Shown here: positions 47,501-59,400 of the stretch, one piece after another
Position numbering within the stretch: the stretch's first letter is position 1
Layout: each line of letters opens with the position of its first letter
Origin: Mastigias papua
Taxonomy: Eukaryota > Cnidaria > Scyphozoa > Rhizostomeae > Mastigiidae
Assembly (NCBI GenBank): GCA_964019165.1
Contig: OZ025278.1
Coordinates: 407,001-471,000 of the forward strand
Reading direction: 5' to 3'
Length of the DNA: 64,000 bases
The notes under the pieces: generated by a model
Told to the model about the DNA's origin: nothing
What the model saw: only the letters and a program-made list of their open reading frames with translations
Databases searched by the model: none
Made by a program: the position numbers and the translations under genes

Positions 47501-49770
47501 TTGACTACAAGGCCCTTCAAAGTTACACTATGATACCCTACCCTTCATCTTATTGCAAACTTTATCAAATTTCTATTGAAGAAAGCCTAGGTCACATTTG
47601 TTATTCAGATACCAGGATCTGATGGTGTAAGACTGGGAATGATAGAATCCTTTTTTATAATACATAGGCTCTTCAACTGCAAAAGTGAAGACTTTTGTAC
47701 ACTCTAAGGCCTCTTCTGTTAGTTTACATCCAGTTGCTTGTCCAACATTTGTTCCTCCAGTTTTATTTACTGCACTTATAGTATGACTAAATGGTCATGC
47801 TTATTTATTTGATTAAACTTTGTATTGTTGCTATGTTAATGCAAAGCTAAAAAGTTAATGTTTTTTGAATAATTGGTTTCCGGAAGGTCTCTGGGCAATT
47901 GACATCTTAGGGGGTATTGATATTGTTCCGAGAGAAGCTGTTTCTTATATTTGCACCCAGATGTAAACAGTTACTATTCCTCTCTAAATGTGCAGGAATC
48001 TAGTAAAATCAGTAAATATTCTTGCAGCAATTGTAGCTAGATATGCCCAAAGTATTTGTAAATAAGGTCAATATAAATCAGTAGCCGAATTAGCGTTGAA
48101 TAGAAAGTGACAAGGCCTACAAGTCACAAGGAAAACCCCTCGTGCGCGTATACTTACGAATGAAAAAACAGGTTATTTCGTCCAGAAGTTAGATTTTCTA
48201 AAGTGTGCATCATTTGTTATATCCATATTTATTGCTAGGAAGTACCATGTTACAAAACTACGCGCCAAACGACATTTAGCCTATGTTCTTTACGTAGAGC
48301 TCAGAGTGGCGCTTCTGTCTTTTTGCCAACGTGGTGCTACCATTTTGACTCCCCATTGGCATTACGCTCCACGTGACCTACCGCGCATTCTAGTTCTCCT
48401 ATTTCTATGGTTTATATGTAAGGAAAGTGGTTTTTGCCAGTTTTTTGTAAGTGTCCCAAGGAGTTTTGGCGAGTATCGTAGATAACAAGTATTTGGGTAG
48501 CAGATCATTGAGACTTTTGTTACCGAGTCCATCCCTAGACACTTCTGGGAGAGCCACGTTGGTTTGCTGACTAGAGTGAGGGTAGCCAATACGCTTGGAA
48601 GCCGCGAGAATATATTTTGTGGTATAATTTTCCAATGGGGCCTTATTTTATGAGAGTGTCACACCCCTACTGGATGTAAGGATGGTCCTGTGTCAGTTAG
48701 GAAGCGGAAGTCTACCGATATAGCTGAAGCACTGGTTATTTTACTGAACTTGTTTGCGCTATAGGTACCACCATGTGCTCTATTGACAGAGCTTGAGTCT
48801 TATTCTTATGTATTTCAATGATAGCACACAATATTAAAACAATGACCAAGCATAGTGACCACAATCTTTGTTTATGTGATCAGTATGAATCGGTCAACAT
48901 TTCACCCACTGTGCTTTCCATTGGCGGCGTAGCCGGAGGGGAGGCTGCCTTTTATCGCGAATATACTTTAGTACCTATTTTAGCACCCTCTATACCCCGG
49001 CGTTGTTATTTTGCCACTAGAGCCCCCCTCCATAAAAAGTGGTTCTCCGCCCTTGCTAACTGTTGTCTGTTTCTTTCCTGGCGAGCTGTTGGATGAACTC
49101 GTAACATTTGAGGGTAAATTGCTTTTTAGCTGAGCCCTGATGCTCATTGTAAGTTGGACATACCCTTGTGTTATGCGAGAATTTTTGCCCTGTCCTAAAA
49201 CTTTCTTAGCCTTTTAGTCGAATTCAAATTGGTGTGTAATATTGAAGTTTTACAACACTTTTTCAGATTTTTGCCTCACCAGAAGATTATAAGAACTATG
49301 GTGAAAAGCCCAAGCCAGCAGGGTTAGTTGATGAGGACATAGAACGCGTGAGAAGGTAGATACAAAAACTTAGACATTGTGAAGGAGCACCTATAGCTGC
49401 CGTCGTCTTGCTGTCTGTCTCACAGCTGATGATATTTATCAATCAATAGTTTGTTTATCAGATATGACATCGTGATTTACAGGCATATTTAGTACAACAA
49501 TGGTTTGTTCTTTCTTCTAGAGCCCATTTGAATGACTTGGAAAACATCTTACCATTTCTCATCACTGGCTTTCTATTTGTGCTAACTGACCCAAATATCG
49601 TCGTTGCAAAGTGGATCTTCCGAATTTTCACCATTGCTCGTTTTTCATTCACAATCGGATACCTGAACGGCATCGCTCCTCTGCGTGGGTTTGGTGGTTT
49701 CTTACCCAGCATGCTTTGTAATGTTGTGATGACCGTAATGGTGCTGAAAAGCGCTTGGTGCAATTATTAA
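44591..49770 (+). CDS. MGST1: MGST1-like microsomal glutathione S-transferase, copy 2
   Basis: Exons 44591-44710, 49267-49355 and 49521-49770 give 152 residues, with the same exon phases and MAPEG signature as copy 1. Differences cluster in exons 1 and 2 (for instance the segment after PEDYK is NYGEKPKPAG instead of DHAEKVKSAG), whereas exon 3 differs at two bases and one residue (final Phe to Tyr). Intron 1 contains a 2,611-base DNA transposon. All splice sites are intact and no stop interrupts it, so it looks functional. AATAAA near 50148 may serve as its polyadenylation signal. Confidence 0.9.
45799..48409. mobile_element. DNA transposon with 8-bp target duplication (hAT or P type)
   Basis: The ends are inverted repeats starting CATAGAAATAGGAG, identical at 28 of the first 30 bases (45799-45828 and 48380-48409). 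A second mirrored block near 85 bases inward includes CACGTTGGCAAAA. Both sides carry GTTTATAT (45791-45798 and 48410-48417), an 8-base target duplication. The matching place in duplication unit 1 (about 41502) lacks the insertion. No intact transposase frame is visible; the longest frames (46411-46842 minus, 47149-47358 plus) match nothing I know. It is probably a decayed or non-autonomous element. Confidence 0.88.
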
Positions 49771-50594
49771 ATTATAGCGAAACATATCCACATCATGATT
49801 TATCAGTGATCTAGAATACATACATAGAGCTGTATAACATTTACATAAACTAGATAGAAAATCGCTGTATTTTTGGAGCGTTGGGTAATTCCTTGCTTCA
49901 CGTGTTATGCTTGGTGCATTTTTAAATGGAAATGGAAGTAGCACTCATTTTAAACAACCAAATTTCTTGGTAGAGATGGTAGTATATGTTCAACGCTGTT
50001 TGCAATCGTTGTTTGCATAGACAAAACTTTCTCTATTTGTCTTGTGTCTTAATAAGCCCTGGATTATGATTTCAGTATCTGATTTGTTATCTGTTGCCGC
50101 CATTTACCCTCATCCTACGCATTTTTTCAACAGGAACCCCTGAGTGACAGAAAATAAATGATGCTGGTCTCTTTATGATGTTGCTTTCCTGTGTATAAAG
50201 GTCATTTCGACACCATTGCGTCAAGAAGGCTAAATTTACATCCCAACGTCTTCAAAGTACCCATCTGGATTATTGGTTCCGTGACCTCGTTTCGTGTTGC
50301 AAAACCAGGATATTCTATTGTATAGAGTTTCAAGTGTTGCTTAGCTTGGTACAAGTGGTACTGTACTAAAAAGTTAAGAGAGGGCTGTACTACTGTCCAT
50401 TCTACCGGCCATACCCATAACCGCACCTAAGTTTGATTTTAAACCTTTCAAATGTAAACAGTGCATTGAAGTTTATTTCGAGGTTGACGTAACATACATA
50501 AAACTGTACTAAACGATTGCTTTTGCTACATATTGCCAAACTCAGAATTCATCAAAAGGGTTCTGAGTCCCAAACTCCCTTCGTTTTAGCAAAG

Positions 50595-51089
50595 GAGGCA
50601 TTCAAAAATTACGTAACACCTGAGGGGTTAGTGGTATGGTCATTTTTGTTGTGAACTGTTACGAAAATTTAGGGGGGCTGGGGTTCATAGCTCTTTTGCT
50701 ACGTAACAGGTTTTTGTGAAATGTACTTTTTCTTTCAAGTACATCGAGGTTAAGCTGTTTGTGTATGTATGTTTCCTCCACTTCTGAAACATTGTTGTGG
50801 CCTTCGCAGACATTTTTTAAATATTAATTGCGTCATTTCGGTATGTTTCTTTAACTTCTTCTTTCGAGGAGTCTCTAGTAATAGAACCAATCACCAAGGT
50901 CATAGCTATTTCAAGGCATGGATCAGACGTCTTTGAGAAATGATGATAAATGTTTATGTTTGCAATCATTGATAGGGGTCTCATGACTCGAAATGGTACG
51001 TAACAAGGGGGTGAGCGATGTGTGCGTTACAAGGATTGGGGGTCGTCACAATGGGCGAACTTGGGTGTTACGTAATTATTGAATGGCTC
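50595..51089. mobile_element. MITE with CAAAG flanks
   Basis: Inverted ends share CATTCAA and AATTACGTAACACC (left GAGGCATTCAA, right GAGCCATTCAA when read on the minus strand). CAAAG occurs on both outer flanks (50590-50594 and 51090-51094). ACGTAAC motifs recur inside (about 50700, 50998). No coding frame is present. The superfamily is not assigned. Confidence 0.65.
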
Positions 51090-52640
51090 CAAAGGGAGCT
51101 CATCCACCCTCCACAGCATCCTTGTTTAATACTTGAAAAAGCCAGGAGTTCTCGAACCATTTTTTTTCAGTCATTTATTGAATGCATTGTGACTCTTGTT
51201 TATGCAGTGCGTTACAAAGTCAGTTTCGAGAACAGGCATGTTCCTTGATCAGACCTGGCGCCGCAATTCTTTCTACAGCATAAAAGGGCATAGTTAGGTA
51301 AACTTGAATAGATGCATTATCTTTTGTAAGCTTGTCACCAGTCATAGAAATCATCGATGGAGAAAATTAGGTAGACACAGGGATTGAGTTATGCTATACC
51401 AAGAGGTTGCCAGAATTAATGGCACGCTAATGATAGGATAAATCGATTGTAGCAATCATAAGTAAACTACAATGAGAAGTAAATCAAATGGCATTTTGAG
51501 TATTGCACCGTAAATACAAATATGATTATGTTATCCACTCCTTTACAATGTTAGCAGGCTTTGCCACCACTATATTGCAATGATTATTAAACCAAATGCT
51601 GGTATTTGATCGATAGAGTGGGAGGTTTAAGTATTGAATGTATCAATGCAATAGTAAACATCGCCAGTAAGGTAGTTTTTTGAATTGGGAAATACTACAG
51701 AATGACCTTTCCAGTAGTGATTTTACTGCTATCACAAGGTCCTAATCTAATGTGAGTGCAGATATATCGTAGGGCCTTTGTTGTTGCGTTGGCAAAGTAT
51801 GTTTATATAATCCTTTTCCATATTCTTAGACATCATGCAGCTGCATGTCAATGAGCCAAATAACCTAATAATAAAGGAGCGGAAACGAGAAATATTCGGT
51901 TGTTGAAAACAATAGGCAGACAATTATTTAGTTATCAATTACGTATTAGGAACGGACCGACACTTACGTAGTAGGAGCTATTTATTGTGAAGGCAACTCT
52001 TAAATGTCATCAATGCCAGGTAAATTCACCTGGCAGGTGCCATTGCCATAGCAATATTCAATTATGACAACTGTCCTCTTGCCTTTTTCATGTCTGGTCC
52101 CCCCTTACGAAATTAAGGGGCACAGGGCACATTACCCGCCCAACTAGAAGATTTTGCTCTGTGTTTTCTGCCCCTATTGCCATTCGTTGCTGGGATTACC
52201 CTAATTTTCTTATGTTCACATTTAGTTATTATTATAATATACACATACTGTATACAGTACACCTAGAATCTAAAGGGCAGGATTCCAAACATTTACCGGG
52301 ATCCTATTCACTGCTGACTCCCCACCTTTTCAGAGCTGGCAGGTTGGGCAGATCGCCTTGCTTGCTAATGTACATATAAATACCCATGCAACAAAATCTT
52401 TTATGTATACTGCACAGATGACAGGGGAAACTTTAGGTACGATTTAGCTAAAAGAAGACTTCTTAATTCAAAATGCTCTACCTAAGTTGATACATGTCTA
52501 TCTGCGTTATAAATAATGTATTCACTCCCAAATGTAACCGAAAGATTGAACAATAGGTGCAGTTTCCAACTGTAAGGGGCTTTTTATTACTTTTTTGGAA
52601 ACTCATTTTGACTTCAACCTCACAATAGCAAAATTGTACC

Positions 52641-53208
52641 ATGAAAGACAATCGACCTCATCCTTTGATTGAACGCCTTGAAGACAATGACATTTACATT
52701 CAAGTCAACTATGAAAAACAACAGTGGCAGCCTGGCACAACAGTTGAGGGAACTAATGGAACGAATACTTTAGTTTTCAACTGTCACAACTTTGATTGCA
52801 AAATAGGCAAGTGACATTTAATTGCTGCTCGATGTACATATCATAAGTTCGGATCAGCCTGATCGCACATTGTGGATGGAGCACTAAAAGATGATAACGT
52901 TGCAAAAGTTGAACCACCTTCTCACATGGGTGATTTTTCACAGAGGGGAAAGTTTCGCTGCACGTAAACGGGTCAAAGATAAAGGATTACAGCCTTTATT
53001 TCACAAATAGACCCATAACAAGCGTTTTGAACTCTGAATTGTTCTAGGAGAATAGGAAAGTGAAGTGTCCTTTATATCTCCCATGGACTAGCCACGCTGT
53101 CGAAAAAGACAAACCCCTAGCAGAAGTGTCTGTCTATGAGCAATAGTTTCTTGGATCGCAGTGCTTGGCTTTGCTTGACAACTTGGACATGGAATGACTT
53201 CTTTTTAC
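52641..53208 (+). pseudogene. Short ORF followed by coding-like relic, unknown
   Basis: An ATG at 52641 opens a 57-codon frame (starting MKDNRPHPLIERLEDNDIYI, ending at 52814). Downstream, one frame from about 52950 to 53208 reads KVSLHVNGSKIKDYSLYFTN, RPITSVLNSELF, stop, ENRKVKCPLYLPWTSHAVEK, DKPLAEVSVYEQ, stop, FLGSQCLALLDNLDME, stop. The amino-acid texture looks coding but the stops imply decay. I recognise no family. Chance is possible. Confidence 0.3.
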
Positions 53209-53448
53209 ATTGATGCAATCGTTCATCGGTGGTTTTCTGTCCAAATAAGTTTCGCAATCTCATCTAGATATCTCTGGAGATCAAACACCACATCGGAAGG
53301 TTGAAAACCATCAAAACCACAACTTATCATATAAAGTGTATCCTAACTCTGTCTTGAGAAACTTTTTGACGATCAACACGATGGTTGTTTTCTACATCTC
53401 ATAGCACGGCAATCGAAGACCGGGTTTATATTACTATTAGATTTTACA

Positions 53449-56400
53449 ATGAATTTCGTGAGGTCAAGAAATGGGGAAAATTTCCGCCAGTCTGTCATTA
53501 TGCCAAGTAAAGGATTACGCAACAATCCAGGGGAGAACAACTGTTTCATGAATTCTGCCGTTCAGGTACTGTATACGTCAAAAGTGTTCTTGTCCTTAAT
53601 TGTAAATTGCTCATCGGGGATGAGCTAAATAGATTAGGTGTAAAATATCTGTCTGTTCTGATAAAGGTCTTGTTGACAGTAGTTGTGATGTAAACAAGTA
53701 GATTGCACCACACATTTTATATTATGTTTGTTGGTAAAGACTTTGGATAATTATTACGTAGTATTTTCACTCTATTGATGACTTGTAATACAGCCAAGGT
53801 CAGTTTTCCATAGAAGACAACAGCGTGGCTGCAAAGTCTCTGAGAATTATGCCATTGACCTATTTTAACGTAACTCTTGGGCCAATACAGTTAAATGACT
53901 GTGGCAGTGTTTATTATCGTGTAAAGTGTCCATTTACATTTTTTAAGAGAATGTTGTCGTCCAAATGTCTGTGCATTCACAAGATTCTTCTAGTTAATGC
54001 TAGATACTTCTGTAGTTTACATTGAAATAGAATATCCTGCAACTTTACCAAGAGTCTGAGGTTTATATATTTGTGAGACAGAATCATTTGAATGTAATAT
54101 CGTATAGCCGGAGTGGTATTATTTTGAGAGTGTCTCCTTCAGTTCAGTCCCATAACTACATCACACAATTCCAATTGGAATGATTGTTAGTATCAGTTGA
54201 GATGGGAATTGATTACTATCATTTGCTCTCAAAGTTGTACTAATGGAATACATCATGTATATATGAGCGCCAGTTCTTGTATTTTACTTACATATCTTTT
54301 TATATGATACATTAGTCCCTCTTAATTCTCTTAGTTTTGCTTTTATTAATCTTAATATCAATGCATGGTTCAAATTATCTTGACACTATTTTTTGTTCTC
54401 ATTCTAGGTCCTTTGGCACCTTGATGTTTTCAGGCGCAGCTTTCGACTTCTTGTGGGTCATACATGTCTTGAAGAATGCTGCATATTTTGTGCACTAAAG
54501 GTAGGGATTACACCTTTAGCATATGTTATTGGGACTGTAAGCTATTGATCTCATTTGAATTCAAACCGAAACAAGCAGAATTATCACATATGCAGCCTTC
54601 TAGGATTCACCGTGTATTGTAAAATAGCAGTACATGTAAAATAGCAAATAGAACTATTGATATGGGACATTTTTATATGATTTTTCATCAAGCATTGTTT
54701 ACTGTATGTAATCTTGTTGATATCACACTCAATAGGAAATATTTGAGCAATTCCAAGAAAGTGATGAAGCTGCCCTCCCCCCAGATGTACTCCGGTATGC
54801 CATGGCTAAAGCATTCCAGGTAGCTCATAATTATTTTACAAAGTAATATCTCTTAGCATTAGCTGCAATGCATAAAAAGATCATAGTTCACATAGTTGTT
54901 GAGGAAGAAAGTTGTGAAAGCAAAATAGAAATTTTTTGACAGCCTTAAGAGTTAAATCACTGAATTTAATAAATCTTATATGTTTGTCTCACATACACAT
55001 AAACAGAGGCTTCTTGTAAGAGATATCAATTGCAGAAGCACAAATATTGACTACAAATTAAACTTTTTGTAGAATTTAAAAACTTTGTAGAGATTTTAAG
55101 GGAATTATGGATGTTAGTTTCAATTATTTTTCATTAGCTTGTATGCTTATTTCTGTTTCTAACCAATGGATTAAAGGATATCAGTCATTGATAAATATCA
55201 CACAGCTGTTGTTGCTCAAACTATCCTGGCAAATTGCAAACCCTTTATCATACTATTTTGATTCATTAAATACATGGAAATAGTGTCTCATATGCTCATG
55301 AGCCATGTGCTTGTTTAAGGATCAACGAAAATTCCAAATTGGAAGAATGGGAGATGCCGCAGAGTGCTTTGTGAGTTCAGATTTTGTGTCTCTTTAGAGT
55401 GTGATATCTTTGTATAGTGTCATGAGAACAATTTTACTCTATGTAAATCCAATGAGTGACAACTGTGTACATCCCATGGTCTATAGAAGAAAACTTTGTA
55501 ATAATTAGATTCTTAGAAGTATTTTCAGACTATTTCCCTCTGGACATTACACTACCAATATGGTGAACCCTGTGAGGCCACAGTTTATGAGTCATTAAGC
55601 AGTGGCACAATTATATCAAAATCTCTTCAAATGTATCAAATAACAAGGTCAATATATTTGTTGCTATTAGAATTGTGAATAAAAGGATGTTTCTATGAAC
55701 TAATAGGTGACTTGTTACTTTACAGGAAAATATATTGCGACGCTTGCATTATCATATAGCATATGGTGAGAGTGAAGATTCATGTCAAGCCAAACATTGC
55801 ATACCACATCAGAAATTTGCAATGGAAATACATGAACAGGTATTGACAACTATTCTTCTATGTCAAAATCACCTTTCCCAACCAGCTTAAATATTTTTTT
55901 ATATTTGGATTTTATTGTGTATTTGCATTTTTTCTATTTTCTTTGTTTTTACATTACAAATTACATTTTACAATATAGCTACTTTACAAATCTTACTCAT
56001 ACCATGGGGAGCAAAAGACTGTGACCACCCCATGGCCTTAGATAAAACAAAAAGACTAAATAACTTTTGACATAAATGCTACATTTAAATTAAAAAAAGA
56101 GAAATTGCAAGCAGTTAACATTAATTCATTAAACATTTGATATGAAGTTATGGTTGTTATATTCCAAAACAGAAGAAAGGCGTATTTGTATTCCCTGTTG
56201 CCAAGCGAATTCTTACAGTGAATGTGACTTTATGAGAAGAAGGCAGTTGTAATTTTAGGAGAGCCAGGTTGACAAATGCCCCTTGAAGTAGAATGCCATA
56301 AATCCTAAAATTGCCCTCCCTTAGAAAAAGCCCCCTTGAAAAGCGATTTCTTACAGCAAATGTGACTTTATGGGAAGAAAGCAGTGGTAATTTTTAGGAG

Positions 56401-59400
56401 AGCCAGTTGGACAAATGCCCCTTGAGGTAGATTGCCATAAATCCTAAAAGTATCCGCCCAGAGAAAAAACCCCCTTGCCTTGAATACACCCCCATGCTTG
56501 AACTTGAAAATGTTGGTAGGCCCTTCCCCATTCAAATAAATCCCTATCACAGATGATGATGATGAACATGTTGTTATTCACTGGTACTTATATTTAGACC
56601 ATTCTTTTTGTATTGTGGAGGAATAGAGTTTCCAAACTGAGTTTCCATGCAGCATGTCTCAGATTTATTTTATGAGCCCCCCTCAAAAGGGACCTCACCT
56701 CAAATAAGCCCTCACCCAGAAAGTATCAAAAAAAGATAACCTCTCATATGGCTTGTTTATGGGGTTGTGGTAGTCAGCATTTTGAGTTGGATGTTTCTAG
56801 GAGCTAAAATATGAATATGCTGAACATGTTTACAAAAGATGACAAATTTACCAATTAATGCCCCTCGAAAGATTTGTAGGAATCTGCTGCTCAAGAGAAG
56901 CCTACCTTTGCATAATGAAATTTTCTTTTTGTTCACTCAGGGTACTTTGTAGAGTTGATAGGAGCTTTATAAAATCGTTTTTGATGACATGAGGTATCAT
57001 CATATCATTTCTTGAGCTGTTTTCTAATTGTGTGGTATTTTCTTCTTAGACATTTTGTGAGTGTGGTGCAAGTTCACAACCATTCAATTTCTTTCAAAGT
57101 GTCAACTATGTGGTAGCCTCTACTTTGATGTGAGTCAATAAACATTTTCTGAAAGAGATAATTATTCCACTTTTGATCAGTAATAGTTGTTTAGAACTTT
57201 CAACTGTAATTTCAAATACCCTCCTATTTTGTATACAAGATAAATACTGAATTTTCTGGTAATATATACTGGAACCAATTGCTATAGCCAGTTTTGGATT
57301 TTCCTGAAAAAGTTCTGTTGTGTTGTTTGTGGATAATGCTGTCAACAATGAAATTGTAACTCTATCAGTTCATATTGCAGTACTACGTTCGCCATTATTA
57401 ATGGTAAAATATACCCAAAACATTGAAATTGGTACCTTTCTACTGGTCTTTTTATGCCTAGAGATGGATAACCCTTGCATAGACATCATATAGGGGGCTA
57501 GGGCCCAAGACACCCTAAATGTGCTAAAAGGTTGACTAGCTAAGTTATTTATAAAATATGCGGAAACGGCTGTGGATCATTTCAAATATAGACACAATTG
57601 TCTGTGGCCCCTTCTTGATACATTTTAACTATACTCGTATGGACTTTTCGTAAATTTTGAAAACAGAACATATATAGGCGTGTGTAGATAATATATTTGT
57701 CTAGCCAACAGTGCATAACTCATAGCCTGGTTTACATTCACAGTTTTTGCTCAGCTGTCGATTTGATTGATGTACTGTTAGTTTCTTTTCATCTCGTTGA
57801 ATTAGAAAAGGATTTTGGAAGATTATAGATAAGCTTTATGGAATCTTTCCGATGTGACAGATATTACAATGAATATTCAATCCTTCTTTGTCTAGTTATA
57901 TACAAGCTTGACAATGAACGTAACAAATACTCCATATATTTATCATATCAATGCATATGCAGACCGTTGTTTTTGAATTCTGCTCTCTGGGATACTCAAG
58001 GATATTTCCCTCGTCATCCGCAGTTTGGTAGAAAAGACTGGTTGTAATGACTGAACTCAGTTCCATTATGTTTTCTCAGTTTTTTAAAGGAGAATTGAGA
58101 GAACTTTGAACTAGTTCACTGCAAAAATTGCCAAGTTATCCATCCACCTTAGAATAAAGCTGAAATTGTACTTTTTTAGCCTCTCTGTTTTTTAATCCAA
58201 CGGCGATTATTTTCTTTTGTTTTTATTCGATATACCTTCTTTCTTGCAGTGACAGGGCAAGAAGGCCTACTAAAAATGGCTATCGGCCTTATTCATTCGG
58301 AGAACTGCTTAAAGCAACGTCATCGCTTGGAGAGAGTAGGACGTGTCCGGTTTGTATAACATTTTTTGCGCATTTAATTACACATCTTATTATCAGAACT
58401 TCCTACTACATCTTCTGCAAAAGTAACAAAAAGCGTCAAATCCTGAACTCCTGTCTCATTAGATTACATTATTGCTCACTATTGTTGTTCTTCTCATTCT
58501 GTTATTAGTATTGCATTCAAACCAAGTAGTCAATTGTACACGGCCTATTGTATAGTGATGTTTGTAACTGTACCTAGCAAATATTTTCAATTAGAATTTC
58601 CAATTTTTCATAACCCTTTATGGAATGAGCCCATATATTATACAACGATGAACATCTTTTTATGAACTGCTGTTTGTATTTATACCGTTCTTTTGATATA
58701 GTGGAGAAAAAGTTTTGAAAATAAATTTTTGTGTTGCAAGTATCATACAATTCTGAAACCCCCCCCCCTTCGAATACGTTCCCCTCTCATATCCCCTATC
58801 CTAAAGGTATACACACTGAATAAACCTTTGTAGGCTACCTCTAGGATTTTACGGTGTTGGAAAACCATAGTCCTGCAATATAAACAGTGTTAATTCTCCA
58901 TCTGCTTGTCTGCTAAGTGTAGCTCGTACTGGAGAAACATAAGGTGTATGAAATCAATGCAGACTTTAGAGGAAAAGACTGGGATACGCTCTCTAGTTGT
59001 TGAAGTCTTTCCATCGTACCTTGAAAGTCTTGTGTCATTGTTGCTGTTTAAGTCGTTATTGTCATCATGCGAAGTTGAAGAGGGAAGATGTATCTATTTA
59101 TCGTCGTCCTCATTATTAATTTCATAACAGAACTACGACTTCCAAGGTTAGAATCAGGTACATTGACATTACTCTAGAAATTCCGTCACAATATTGAGCC
59201 GCTGCGCAAACAAATTTCATTTTGAAGCAACGTTCTTCGGCATATTTTTTCATCATGTCTCTTTGGCTTTAATTGTGTGTTGTTCATTTTCAGAACGAAG
59301 GGAAATGTGCTTTTAAGGGAAAATCTATTATCCCCACGAAGATTCATAGAACATTGCTGAACTGTCCTGATATAGGTCGGTTGCTTAGTACAAGTTCTTT

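Larger units (their letters stand above)
49771..53448. other. Intergenic between MGST1 copy 2 and USP54-like
   Basis: It contains the end of duplication unit 2, a MITE (50595-51089), a perfect short hairpin (GCCAGGT and ACCTGGC around 6 bases, 52015-52034), a 57-codon open frame and a coding-like relic (52641-53208). The USP54-like promoter should lie just before 53449. No other gene was recognised. Confidence 0.5.
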
